This document shows, piece by piece, positions 36,211 to 44,703 of a DNA stretch of 64,000 nucleotides. Position 1 is the first letter of the stretch, and every line of letters begins with the position of its first letter. This stretch comes from Chlamydia suis (GTDB lineage: Bacteria; Chlamydiota; Chlamydiia; Chlamydiales; Chlamydiaceae), in contig NZ_LT821323.1 of the NCBI RefSeq assembly GCF_900169085.1, positions 744,001 to 808,000 on the forward strand, written 5' to 3'. A program made the position numbers and the translations under genes. Under the pieces are notes generated by a model. It was not told where the DNA came from, did no database searches, and was given only the letters and a program-made list of their open reading frames with translations.

Positions 36211-36422
36211 GTCTTTCCAGTCTCTTTTTTTCAATAGCCCTGTAGTCCGGATTTTTTCTGTCTTGCATGAACGCTTTATCACATACTTTTTCTTTGAAAG
36301 GTTAAAAATTTTTAGTGTAAACTCCGCGGCTCTTCGGAGAGGGTTTCTGCATAGTCTTAGGATTTGGAAACCAACTTATGAAAATCTTTTTAATCTAGCA
36401 GTTCAACGAGAGAGAAGGCTTT

Positions 36423-38249
36423 GTGATTCGCGTTTTCTTATTAGTGTGTTTTCTCCTTTCTTGTTTCTCCGCGGGAAGCCGATTATATCTATTTTTTTCT
36501 TCTAGAGAGACAGCTCCAACACAATACGAAAGTAAATGTCGAACCTTAGCACGATTAAAAGAAGGAAGTACCTTAGTGGAAGGTCTTCCCCTCGAACAAG
36601 AGCAAATGTATTTGCTTTGCTGTCAGGGGTTCGCTTTACAAGCTCAAAAAAAATTTAAAGAAGCGGAAGAGATTTTTTCTCGTATTTGCAAAAGAAAAAC
36701 GGCTTCGCCCTTTTTCTTGAAACGAGAGTTGTTGGAAGGACGTATCATTAATGCGTATTTTTTAAATAACCTTCCAGTAATGGCAATGTGTATTACTGAA
36801 TTAGAAGAAGCTTCTGGATCGGAAGCTCATATTTGGTTGTTTAAAGCGTTACACGCCCATCGTGAAAAACAGTATGATCAAGCCATTCATGCGCTCACCC
36901 AATGGTTTGAGCATACAGAGCAAATGAAGCCGCTATGTTTAGATACAGATGTCTATGAGTTATTCTCTCCTTATGTTTTAGAGGATCTAGCGGCAGAGAG
37001 TTTAATTAGTTCTGGCCGATATTCGGAAGGGCGAATGGTTCTGAATAGAATTTTTAGAAAAATTCTATCGCAAGAATATGCCTGGTCTGTAGATATGTAC
37101 AACCGGTTGGTGTTAATGTTGGGACACAGTTACCTTCTAGAATTACAAGAAGGTGTCCGGGAGGATTTATTGCCAGAGTATTATAAAACGATGGTTTTTT
37201 ATCAGAAACAGATGCGGGGATTTGATGCTGTAGCATACAAAACCTTCTTTCCGGAGAATTTATTAATTCCAACGATCATGCAGCATATTTTTACGGCTTC
37301 AGAAACTTTGCTGCCGCTTTTTATGGATGCGTTGCTTATTTGGGAGAATAGTTGTGTAAGCCCGAATTATTCCTTGGTTTTGGAAGAGATCAAAAAAGAT
37401 GTGCAGCAGGAGTACTCGCAGTCTTTAAAAATATGTCAAGCAATCGCGGATTCCAACATTTATAAATTAAAAGGGAAGGCTATAGAGGTTTTTAGTAACG
37501 AACTCGCTTTTTGGATTGCTCAAGGAAATTCTGTGTTGGCAACTCGATTCTTGGCTTTATTAAAAGTTTTAGATCCTAGAGTTTCTTGGGCCCACAAATT
37601 ATTACTCCCTGAGCAGGATATCGTAAATATGGTTTGTGAAGACGATGAGCAGTACTCCCGACTAAAAGAATACCTTGTTTTGTGGGAGGAACAAGATGTT
37701 ACCGATGTAAATCGGCAACAACTTGTTCATTATCTGTTTTTTAGCGCAAAATATTTATGGAGAAGAGGCCAGGAAAAGTCGTGTTTGCGTTTATTAAAAG
37801 AAATTATTGCGTTTTCTCGCAAAGAGAAGGCCTGTCAAAATCAAGCGCTTCGCCTTGTTAAACGTTTCTACACACAAGCTTTAGCTATGCGTAAGTTTTC
37901 TCATTTGACTCTGTTAGAAAATTTTTTAGAAGAAATGGATTTGCCTAGGACGTTGGCCAGTGACACAGAAATAGCCAATTGTTTGGCGGATGCACAATAT
38001 CTATTTGCTAAAGAAGATTATCGACGTTGTATAGCCTATAGTTCTTGGTTAGCAAAAGTATCTCCTTCTCCTGAGGCGTTGAGATTACTAGGGTTGAGCT
38101 TAGTAGAACAAAAAGAATATCACGAAGCTTGGGAAGTTTTTCAAAAGCTCCCTTTAGGTAAGAATACTGAGGATTCTCGTGTGCAGAAGGCTGCGCTTTT
38201 ATGTTATAAACATCTGTCTCAACAGCAAAAAAGTAAGTCTTTTCCGTGA
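36423..38249 (+). CDS. Membrane-anchored helical-repeat protein (CT651-like)
   Basis: A 608-residue protein starting with GTG at 36423 (ribosome site GAGAAGG 5 bases upstream). The first 18 residues are hydrophobic (MIRVFLLVCFLLSCFSAG), a signal peptide or anchor; a cysteine in LLSCFS could make it a lipoprotein, but no strict lipobox is seen. The rest is almost wholly helical with TPR/Sel1-like spacing, for example AQKKFKEAEEIFSRICKRK near 72 and RRCIAYSSWLAKVSPSPEALRLLGLSLVEQKEYHEAWEVFQKLPLG near 540-590. I do not recognise a named family. Its stop TGA is directly followed by the ATG of the recD-like gene. Confidence 0.72.
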   Translation: MIRVFLLVCFLLSCFSAGSRLYLFFSSRETAPTQYESKCRTLARLKEGSTLVEGLPLEQEQMYLLCCQGFALQAQKKFKEAEEIFSRICKRKTASPFFLKRELLEGRIINAYFLNNLPVMAMCITELEEASGSEAHIWLFKALHAHREKQYDQAIHALTQWFEHTEQMKPLCLDTDVYELFSPYVLEDLAAESLISSGRYSEGRMVLNRIFRKILSQEYAWSVDMYNRLVLMLGHSYLLELQEGVREDLLPEYYKTMVFYQKQMRGFDAVAYKTFFPENLLIPTIMQHIFTASETLLPLFMDALLIWENSCVSPNYSLVLEEIKKDVQQEYSQSLKICQAIADSNIYKLKGKAIEVFSNELAFWIAQGNSVLATRFLALLKVLDPRVSWAHKLLLPEQDIVNMVCEDDEQYSRLKEYLVLWEEQDVTDVNRQQLVHYLFFSAKYLWRRGQEKSCLRLLKEIIAFSRKEKACQNQALRLVKRFYTQALAMRKFSHLTLLENFLEEMDLPRTLASDTEIANCLADAQYLFAKEDYRRCIAYSSWLAKVSPSPEALRLLGLSLVEQKEYHEAWEVFQKLPLGKNTEDSRVQKAALLCYKHLSQQQKSKSFP

Positions 38250-39743
38250 ATGAAACTTCCGCATGTCCAAAGTATTGTACAATCTTTATTAGCACAAAGC
38301 ATTCTGCTTCCTTTTGATATCGTGTTTGCGCAAAAGCATCTGGCTCAAGCCTCTTCTTCTAATGCGGAAGCTGAAGCGTTTTTAGCCGCAGCATCTGCAT
38401 TATTACGTTGTGGCTATCCGTATTTTGCTATCCATAAGGATACGATCAACCCAACGCTTCCTGGAGTTTCCAACAAATTGTTGTTTCAATGGTTCCAAGC
38501 GGTACCTTCTGATACGAAAAAAATGTTGTTTGAGGTGGTTGATAACAAGATCTATTTACGGTCTCTTTTTCTTTTACGAGAACAAGTCTTTCAAAAATTA
38601 CGCATCCTAGCAGAGGCTACGCCCCGGACTCCTTTATGTTTTAAAACGATTTCTCAGCTATCGGAAGAGCAAAACTTCGTGTTGGAACAAGTGTTAAAGT
38701 CCTGTTTTTCTCTTGTTTGTGGTGGACCAGGAACAGGAAAAACGTTCTTAGCAGCACAAATGATTCGTTCGATCCTGGCACAAATTCCTTCTGCCCAGAT
38801 TGTGGTAGCGTCCCCGACAGGAAAGGCTGCCGCTCATCTACAGAGCGTATTAGCCTCTCTGGGGATGATAGAAGGCTCTGTAGAAGTAATAACCATTCAT
38901 AAATTTTTAAAAGATGTGCGTTTAGGCCGTTCTCCTGTGGACTTACTGTTAGTCGATGAGGGATCTATGGTTACTATGAATCTTTTACATGGGCTCATTA
39001 AGACCATCCGAGGAGAGCTTCGCGGGGAAAGATATTTTGCTGATAGAATGGTCATTTTTGGAGATGCAAATCAATTACCGCCCATAGGTATTGGAGTAGG
39101 AAATCCTTTTCGTGAAGTAGTGACTAATTTTACTGAGCAGACATTTGTTTTATCCACTAGTCATCGAGCTAAGCGCAAGGAATTACAGGATTTAGCAAAA
39201 GCGGTTCTTCATAAACAGCCCATACCATTTCAGCCGTTGCCCTCTCGACAGGAGGCTATCCGACAATTAGCTGCAGCTTTTATACATGCGGTTAAAGAAG
39301 GGGTATCATTATGTGCCTTAACTCCTATGCGACAAGGGCCTTGGGGGTTCTTACAGTTAAATCGGTTATTGTTTAGTGAGATGCAAGAGAAATACCCTCA
39401 GGCGCCTATTCCCATTATCGTGACAGAGAGATATGAGACTTGGGGATTAACGAATGGTGACACAGGTTTTTTAGACCCTGTAACGCAACAATTACATTTT
39501 ATGAATGGAGAGACTCTACATAAAAATGATTTCCCTTACTATTCCTGTAATTACGTTATGTCGGTACATAAAAGTCAGGGAAGCGAATATGATCATGTGA
39601 TTGTTATTCTTCCGAAAGGAAGCGAAGTTTTTGATTCGGCAATTCTTTACACCGCAATTACACGAACAAGGCATCGTGTGGAAATTTGGGCTGATCGAGA
39701 GGCTTTAGATATGGTCATTTCGAAACGGGGTCGTTACGAATAG
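38250..39743 (+). CDS. recD: RecD-like helicase
   Basis: SF1B 5'-3' helicase, 497 residues. Walker A GGPGTGKT at about residues 157-164, Walker B LLLVDEGSMV near 230, IFGDANQLPPIGIGVG near 270, and the C-terminal UvrD-like motif VMSVHKSQGSEYDHVIVILP near 430, with YTAITRTR. It is the length of RecD of RecBCD, shorter than RecD2. It lies about 15 kb from recB/recC, which need a D subunit. It begins right at the preceding stop (TGAATG), so translation is probably coupled. Confidence 0.88.
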   Translation: MKLPHVQSIVQSLLAQSILLPFDIVFAQKHLAQASSSNAEAEAFLAAASALLRCGYPYFAIHKDTINPTLPGVSNKLLFQWFQAVPSDTKKMLFEVVDNKIYLRSLFLLREQVFQKLRILAEATPRTPLCFKTISQLSEEQNFVLEQVLKSCFSLVCGGPGTGKTFLAAQMIRSILAQIPSAQIVVASPTGKAAAHLQSVLASLGMIEGSVEVITIHKFLKDVRLGRSPVDLLLVDEGSMVTMNLLHGLIKTIRGELRGERYFADRMVIFGDANQLPPIGIGVGNPFREVVTNFTEQTFVLSTSHRAKRKELQDLAKAVLHKQPIPFQPLPSRQEAIRQLAAAFIHAVKEGVSLCALTPMRQGPWGFLQLNRLLFSEMQEKYPQAPIPIIVTERYETWGLTNGDTGFLDPVTQQLHFMNGETLHKNDFPYYSCNYVMSVHKSQGSEYDHVIVILPKGSEVFDSAILYTAITRTRHRVEIWADREALDMVISKRGRYE

Positions 39744-39804
39744 AACTGGCACACTTTTTGCTCCTAGTAAAGATGAGTGCTTTCAAAAAGAAGGAGCGGA
39801 TGTG

Positions 39805-39984
39805 ATGGACCAGTTATCGCAAATACATCAAGAACTAGCCCGTTTAGAATTTGTTAATGATCAACTGCAATCAGAAAGGGCGTATATTCATGATTTACTG
39901 TGCGCTATAGGATTTCCGGAGGGATTAAAGACTATAGCTGCGATAGCTAATGAGGTGCTTTCTGAAGAAGATCCTCAAAGGTAG
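39805..39984 (+). CDS. Small helical protein (CT652.1-like)
   Basis: A 59-residue acidic protein, MDQLSQIHQELARLEFVNDQLQ..., one long predicted helix with Leu/Gln heptads and then GFPEGLKTIAAIANEVLSEED. AAGGAG at 39791-39796 is 8 bases from ATG 39805 (a GTG three bases earlier is also possible). It follows recD by 61 bp and precedes a strong terminator, both supporting a real gene. Function unknown; a coiled-coil partner or adaptor is possible. Confidence 0.65.
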   Translation: MDQLSQIHQELARLEFVNDQLQSERAYIHDLLCAIGFPEGLKTIAAIANEVLSEEDPQR

Positions 39985-40025
39985 GTTTTTTTAATCAAAG
40001 ATGCTCTGGTTTAACATCCGGAATG

Positions 40026-40074
40026 AGTCTCCAAGACTCGGATCTTACTTAATCCTGGGTCTTGGAGACTTTTT
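40026..40074 (+). terminator. Intrinsic terminator of the CT651-recD-CT652.1 block
   Basis: A 12-bp perfect stem (40026-40037 with 40059-40070), extended by wobble pairs, is followed by TTTT. It ends just before the lptB stop on the opposite strand. Confidence 0.85.
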
Positions 40075-40086
40075 ATGAGAGAATGA

Positions 40087-40806
40087 TCATGAGAAAGAAT
40101 CCCCCAGGTAGTGCTGTCTAACCATGGGATTAGCGATCATTTGTGCAGAAGATCCTTCGAAGAAAATTTTACCATCGATGATGAGGTAGCATCGATCGGC
40201 GATGGATAGGAGTTCCTTAGCGTTGTGGTCGGTAATTAAGATGCCAATACCGCGACTTGCTAAAATTTTAATCAGATATTTAACGTTTTGAATGACCAAG
40301 GGGTCCACGTTAGCAAAAGGTTCATCGAGTAAAAGAACGCTAGGATTCAAGGCAAGAACACAAGCTATTTCTAACCGGCGACGCTCTCCTCCAGACAAGG
40401 ATCCAGCTTTCTTATGCAAGCAGCCGGTTAATTGCAAGTCGTCGATTAAAACGTTCAGTAGATGGGTCTGCTCTTTCCGTGTTTTGTAAATAATTTCAAG
40501 GACACACAGCAGATTTTCTTTAACAGAGAGTTCTTTAAAGACCGTGGGTTCTTGTGCTAAATAACCAATACCCAAGCGCGCTCGATAGTCCATGGGTTTT
40601 TTGGTAATGTCTGTATTTTTAAACAAAATTTTCCCCGAGTCTGGTCGGATTAATCCTACGGTTTGATAAAAAGCTGTTGTTTTCCCAGCTCCGTTAGGTC
40701 CTAATAGTCCAACGATTTCTCCTGCATTTACTTGAAAAGAGACATCGTTGGTAACTGGTTTTTTATTGTATTTTTTGATGAGGTTGCAAACAGATAATAC
40801 TGACAT
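40087..40806 (-). CDS. lptB: LPS export ABC transporter ATPase LptB (YhbG)
   Basis: Cytoplasmic ATPase of the Lpt bridge that pulls lipopolysaccharide from the inner membrane. 239 residues with Walker A GPNGAGKT at 36-43, Q-loop LAQEPTVFKEL near 85, signature LSGGERRRLEIA near 138, Walker B LLLDEPFANVDP near 157 and the switch histidine in ITDHNAKELL near 196. It lies 8 bp after an LptC-like gene and kdsA, forming an LPS operon kdsA-lptC-lptB on the minus strand. Confidence 0.95.
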   Translation of the reverse strand: MSVLSVCNLIKKYNKKPVTNDVSFQVNAGEIVGLLGPNGAGKTTAFYQTVGLIRPDSGKILFKNTDITKKPMDYRARLGIGYLAQEPTVFKELSVKENLLCVLEIIYKTRKEQTHLLNVLIDDLQLTGCLHKKAGSLSGGERRRLEIACVLALNPSVLLLDEPFANVDPLVIQNVKYLIKILASRGIGILITDHNAKELLSIADRCYLIIDGKIFFEGSSAQMIANPMVRQHYLGDSFS

Positions 40807-40814
40807 AGAAGGGG

Positions 40815-41303
40815 TTAGTCTTTAAGCAGAGAAAGAGAGAGGACTTTCATTCCTCCCTCAGCAATCTCTTTATCGGTTTTTGTGATGGAATCTGGGCTAT
40901 TAATAGAAAAACAACAGTTGTATACGCTTAACGAATAGTCTTTGTAATTAAGAAGCCCTCCTGTCCCTCGAAACAACATCGCACGCTCTGCCGTTTCTGT
41001 TTGAAGGCTGCCTGTTAGATGGGACAAAAGTTCTCGACAATGCAAATTTGTATTGGCGAAGTACAGCTCCATACAGGACTTATCTATCGTACAATAAAAG
41101 AACTGCTTTTCAGGAGAAATAATGCGTTTGCAGACTCCGAGTTTTTTAATTTTCAAAAAAGGAGGTGGAGGTGTTGAAGGGTCTTGATACATAAGCATGG
41201 GATTCGTGAAATTTCCCATTTTGACAACGGCTAATACCGTTGCGCAAAAACACAAAGCTAGGACAACTACGCACCAAACACCATGGAAGAGAAACTTTGT
41301 CAT
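40815..41303 (-). CDS. LptC-like protein of the LPS export system
   Basis: A 162-residue bitopic protein: a single membrane helix near the N-terminus (residues about 9-30, [18 protein letters not shown]) and a periplasmic beta-rich part ([22 protein letters not shown]... [24 protein letters not shown]). LptC has this layout and position beside lptB. Cysteine content is high. Residue-level similarity to LptC is weak, so the name is from context. The ATG at 41303 overlaps the kdsA TGA (ATGA), so translation is coupled. The frame stays open 16 codons upstream, but that part runs into kdsA. Confidence 0.7.
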   Translation of the reverse strand: MTKFLFHGVWCVVVLALCFCATVLAVVKMGNFTNPMLMYQDPSTPPPPFLKIKKLGVCKRIISPEKQFFYCTIDKSCMELYFANTNLHCRELLSHLTGSLQTETAERAMLFRGTGGLLNYKDYSLSVYNCCFSINSPDSITKTDKEIAEGGMKVLSLSLLKD

Positions 41304-42109
41304 ACGGAAACAGCTTCCATCTCTCGAATATAGGAAAATAGTTGTACCCAAGAAGGCAATAATCGTTCCAGATCTCTTAAGGAGAGCATAGAGGCGGCGT
41401 CACTGAGAGCAGAAGCAGGATTCGGATGGGTTTCTATAAATAATCCATGTGCACCAGCTGCTATAGCAGAACGTGTTAATACGGGAATAAACTCTGTTTG
41501 TCCACCGCTTTGACTTTGTAAAGCCCCAGGTAGTTGTACGGAATGTGTGCCGTCAAAGATGACGGGAAAGCCAAAGCGTCGAAGAACTTCGATAGAACGC
41601 ATATCAGAAACAAGATTATTATACCCAAAAGAGCAGCCTCTTTCTGTGAGAATAATTTTACGATTTCCAGTAGAAAGGACTTTATCAATAGGCCCTTGCA
41701 TGTCCCAAGGGGAGAGGAACTGCCCCTTCTTGATGTTCACGATAGCCTGAGTCTCCCCTGCGGTAACAAGAAGATCGGTTTGCCGGCACAAAAAAGCCGG
41801 AACTTGAATAATATCACATACCTTAGCAGCCTCACGAGCCTCTTCAGGAGAATGCACGTCTGTTAAAATTTCCACGTCAAGGGACTCTTTAATTTTGGCT
41901 AATGTTTGTAAGCCTAGTTTTAACCCCGGGCCGCGATAGCTCTGTAAGGAAGAGCGATTGGCTTTGTCGTAGCTGCTTTTGAATATCCAATGAACAGAAG
42001 AAGCGAAAGGAGCAACAATTTCTTTTAGTCGTTGTGCAGTTTCAAACACGGTATGGTCTTCAATCACACAAGGGCCTGCAATTAAAAGCAGTTTGTTGTC
42101 CGAGAACAT
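41300..42109 (-). CDS. kdsA: 3-deoxy-D-manno-octulosonate 8-phosphate synthase
   Basis: Condenses arabinose 5-phosphate and phosphoenolpyruvate to Kdo-8-phosphate for LPS core synthesis; the chlamydial LPS core is built of Kdo. 269 residues. Motifs: [11 protein letters not shown] at the start, [13 protein letters not shown] near 43, [10 protein letters not shown] near 82, [13 protein letters not shown] near 100, [14 protein letters not shown] near 151, [12 protein letters not shown] near 184, and [12 protein letters not shown] near 225. The metal-ligand position in [14 protein letters not shown] is Asn in ...YNNLV; a Cys is present in RGCSFG, so metal class needs alignment. Confidence 0.96.
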   Translation of the reverse strand: MFSDNKLLLIAGPCVIEDHTVFETAQRLKEIVAPFASSVHWIFKSSYDKANRSSLQSYRGPGLKLGLQTLAKIKESLDVEILTDVHSPEEAREAAKVCDIIQVPAFLCRQTDLLVTAGETQAIVNIKKGQFLSPWDMQGPIDKVLSTGNRKIILTERGCSFGYNNLVSDMRSIEVLRRFGFPVIFDGTHSVQLPGALQSQSGGQTEFIPVLTRSAIAAGAHGLFIETHPNPASALSDAASMLSLRDLERLLPSWVQLFSYIREMEAVSV

Positions 42110-42407
42110 AAAAGCGGTCCTTTTTTAGTTTAGAGAGAACTTTTGCTGTTAATCGAGTCTTTTAAAGACCTTATTGCTGACAGAAATTTGACTATACACC
42201 ATTTATGTTTGATTGGTACGAGAAACCTTGAAAAATCCTCATGAAGATAGCTTTCTTGAAGAAAATAGAGGGATTCGGAGAGCGCGAAGGGTGGGAGATA
42301 AACACATAGAGAAAGGAAGCTTAAAAGGAGAAGACGGAAGAGTGCTTCCAGAAAATCGATGTCTGCGGTATAGTATCTTCCATCTCTGCGAGGAGATTTT
42401 TTGTTAA
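42110..42407. other. Intergenic region, divergent kdsA / tRNA-Arg
   Basis: About 300 bp with the kdsA leader (AAAGGAC ribosome site before its ATG) and the upstream region of tRNA-Arg. A 64-codon open frame (42213-42407) starts with TTG, has no ribosome site and reads as low-complexity basic/acidic sequence; I do not call it a gene. Confidence 0.5.
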
Positions 42408-42480
42408 GGACCGATAGCTCAGTGGATAGAGCATCCGCCTTCTAAGCGGATGGTCGCAGGTTCGAATCCTGCTCGGTCCG
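42408..42480 (+). tRNA. tRNA-Arg (anticodon TCT)
   Basis: A 73-base cloverleaf: acceptor GGACCGA with TCGGTCC, discriminator G, D arm GCTC...GAGC, anticodon stem TCCGC/GCGGA with loop CTTCTAA (anticodon TCT, reads AGA/AGG), T arm GCAGG/CCTGC. CCA is not encoded. Confidence 0.95.
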
Positions 42481-42583
42481 AGATTCCGCAGCTTCCTTTT
42501 TAGATTCGTTTCCTTTCTCTTGTGAAAAATCCTTTTGTCTCCAGTAAAATACAAAAAGAATTTTGTATTCAAAAGAGGCTTGT

Positions 42584-42877
42584 ATGGACGCGCGGTTTAT
42601 AGCGGATCAGGTTATTCGGAACCAGGGGGCAGCTTCTGTTTCTAAAAAAATACAAGAAGACGTTACCTCTCCTTCAAACAAAACTTTTGAAGGCCCTGTA
42701 CGTACTCTTGATCAATTGCGGCAAGCTCTTATTGCTAAAATGGGTGAGCAAAAGGGCTTAGAGATGTACGACCGTTTCATACAATCCCTATTGATCTCTA
42801 CTTTTACCACGGTTCACAAAGAGATGGATCGTGCTCAGCGTGCTTCTAAGAAAATGCGTTCGGTCTATAAAGACTAA
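42584..42877 (+). CDS. Small helical protein, probable secreted substrate (CT656-like)
   Basis: A 97-residue protein from ATG 42584 (AGAGGC ribosome site upstream). It begins MDARFIADQVIRNQGAASVSKKIQ, a Ser/Asn-containing N-terminus without a Sec signal, and the rest is helical (TLDQLRQALIAKMGEQKGLEMYDRFIQSLL, then a basic end RAQRASKKMRSVYKD). I recall CT656 being reported among type III secretion substrates; that is memory, not sequence evidence. It overlaps the next gene by one base (TAATG), so both are cotranscribed. Confidence 0.7.
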   Translation: MDARFIADQVIRNQGAASVSKKIQEDVTSPSNKTFEGPVRTLDQLRQALIAKMGEQKGLEMYDRFIQSLLISTFTTVHKEMDRAQRASKKMRSVYKD

Positions 42878-43173
42878 TGGAAATCCTCCACTTCTTAGCC
42901 ATCCCCTTATGTGAAGAAGATGTTAGTAAGCTTGTTCACTATTGTAAGGCATCTGCGTTCGATGCGGAGAAATATTTGATTCCTATTTGCTATAAACAGG
43001 TTAGGTATTTAGCTAAACCGGTAGAAAAATTTCCTATATCTATAGAAACTTGGGAACTACATGTGCAGCATGTAAGAAGTTTATTGAAACACCGGTTTGG
43101 TTTTCTTTTGCAACGCGATCTTATTTTCCTTGCTTGTGAAGCTGGGTTAGTCATAAAAGAGTCGGTTTTTTAG
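42877..43173 (+). CDS. Small conserved protein (CT657-like)
   Basis: A 98-residue protein, MEILHFLAIPLCEEDVSKLVHYCKAS..., starting within the stop of the previous gene. Basic central part (ICYKQVRYLAKPVEKFPISIETWELHVQHVRSLLKHRFGFLL), no signal peptide, no named domain. Function unknown; coupling with the CT656-like gene hints at a joint role. Confidence 0.65.
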   Translation: MEILHFLAIPLCEEDVSKLVHYCKASAFDAEKYLIPICYKQVRYLAKPVEKFPISIETWELHVQHVRSLLKHRFGFLLQRDLIFLACEAGLVIKESVF

Positions 43174-43280
43174 TCATTTTTATTAAGATTTGTTGATGGT
43201 GATGAGGTTGAATAAAATCTCTCTCCGCAAGTATCATGGTGGGATTGAAAAGATGAGATCTTGCTCTAAGGAGGTCGCTT

Positions 43281-44276
43281 CTGGAAACTCTCTCTCCAGC
43301 TTTTGCTTTTGTTACAGATGAGAAGTTGGCGGGACGCCTAGATAAAGGGTTGGTCTTGTATAACAGTGAGTACTCTCGAGCCTTCTACCAGCAACAGATA
43401 CATCTTGGCAGAGTCCGAGTGAATGGTCGGGTGCAGACACGTGTTTCGTATCCTCTGGTCGAGGGAGATTTGGTGGATATAGAGCTCGTTGAAGAGGAAC
43501 CGCCTTCTTCTTTAACTCCGGAGAAAATTCCCTTAGACAAGGTTTATGAAGACGATACGATCTTAGTGATCAATAAACCTCGAGATATGGTGGTGCATCC
43601 GGCTCCGGGGCATGTGCATGGGACTGTGGTCCATGCGTTGCTTCATGAAATGGGAGAACGCTTAAAACAAGAGTTCCCCGAGGAGCCATGGCGTCCGGGA
43701 ATTGTACACCGCTTAGATAAAGATACTTCCGGGCTTCTTATAACAGTAAAAACACGGCGAGCTAAAGCTTTGTATAGCGGACTTTTCGCTTCTAAGCAGA
43801 TGAAAAAACTGTATCTCGCTGTCTGTATACATTCTCCTTCCCAGGAGTATATTCATACACGGATCGTTCGTCATCCCGTAAAACGCAAAGAGATGACCGT
43901 GCTTCCAAAAGATGCAGAAGGAGGGAAGGAAGCGATCACACATTGTCGTGTTCTCGCTTCCAATGGACGATTAAGTGTAGTTGCTTTATACCCTGAAACA
44001 GGAAGGACACACCAGCTTCGTGTGCATATGAAACATCTTGGATCCCCGATTCTCGGGGATCCTGTTTACGGGATTCCTTCTATAAACTTGCGTTATGATC
44101 TTGACAAACAACAATTGCATGCCTATAGCTTGATTTTTACTCATCCGGAGAGTGCGGAGCGAGTGAAGCTAGTGACAAAGCTGCCAGACGACATGGCTTC
44201 TTTAATAGAGAAAGAATTTGAAGAAGGAGTCTCTGTAGTGGATAGTGCGTGTGATTGGTTTAAAACCGTTAGGTAG
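43281..44276 (+). CDS. rluD: 23S rRNA pseudouridine synthase RluD family, apparent CTG start
   Basis: Isomerises uridines of 23S rRNA helix 69. It has an N-terminal S4 domain (EKLAGRLDKGLVLYNSEYSRAFYQQQIHLGRVRVNG), the catalytic Asp segment HRLDKDTSGLL near residue 145-155 and LYPETGRTHQLRVHMKHLGSPILGDPVYG. The first standard start in frame, TTG at 43326, would cut the first strand of the S4 domain and has no ribosome site. The frame is open back to 43257 with no ATG, GTG or TTG. A consensus AAGGAGGT (43268-43275) is 5 bases before CTG 43281, which restores the expected N-terminus (331 residues). I therefore call a CTG start. Confidence 0.8.
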   Translation: METLSPAFAFVTDEKLAGRLDKGLVLYNSEYSRAFYQQQIHLGRVRVNGRVQTRVSYPLVEGDLVDIELVEEEPPSSLTPEKIPLDKVYEDDTILVINKPRDMVVHPAPGHVHGTVVHALLHEMGERLKQEFPEEPWRPGIVHRLDKDTSGLLITVKTRRAKALYSGLFASKQMKKLYLAVCIHSPSQEYIHTRIVRHPVKRKEMTVLPKDAEGGKEAITHCRVLASNGRLSVVALYPETGRTHQLRVHMKHLGSPILGDPVYGIPSINLRYDLDKQQLHAYSLIFTHPESAERVKLVTKLPDDMASLIEKEFEEGVSVVDSACDWFKTVR

Positions 44277-44377
44277 TTTTGTTTTTTTTAGTAAGAAGTA
44301 TAAAATTAGATTAGAAATACTATTTTATTTTTTTCTTTCACACCTTCGGAAAAAAGCTTGTGTAGGATTTGCTTCGC

Positions 44378-44614
44378 ATGAAAGAGTTTTTAGCATACAT
44401 TGTAAAGAATCTTGTTGATAAGCCAGAGGAAGTGCACCTGAAAGAGGTGCAGGGAACAAACACCATCATCTATGAATTGACGGTTGCCAAGGGAGATATT
44501 GGTAAAATTATCGGAAAGGAAGGACGAACAATCAAAGCCATTCGTACCTTACTGGTCTCCGTAGCAAGCCGAGATAATGTGAAAGTCAGCCTGGAAATTA
44601 TGGAAGAACGATAG
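44378..44614 (+). CDS. khpA: KH-domain RNA-binding protein KhpA
   Basis: A 78-residue single KH domain with the invariant GKEGRTIKAIR (GxxG loop GKEG near residue 49) and KDNVKVSLEI-type ending. KhpA proteins bind RNA and affect cell division and elongation in other bacteria. The ATG at 44378 is used; a TTG three codons upstream is less likely. It lies about 100 bp after rluD. Confidence 0.88.
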   Translation: MKEFLAYIVKNLVDKPEEVHLKEVQGTNTIIYELTVAKGDIGKIIGKEGRTIKAIRTLLVSVASRDNVKVSLEIMEER

Positions 44615-44703
44615 GCTTGGTCCCGGCTAGCTATTCTTTTCTTTAAAATTTGCGAAGTCTTTTTTGGCCCGAAAGTTTAGCCAACTCGAGGGCCCTGTGG
44701 TCA

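Noticed and set aside
42213..42407. 64-codon plus-strand frame between kdsA and tRNA-Arg
   Set aside because: Starts with TTG, no ribosome site, and its end crosses close to the tRNA; the composition is not protein-like.
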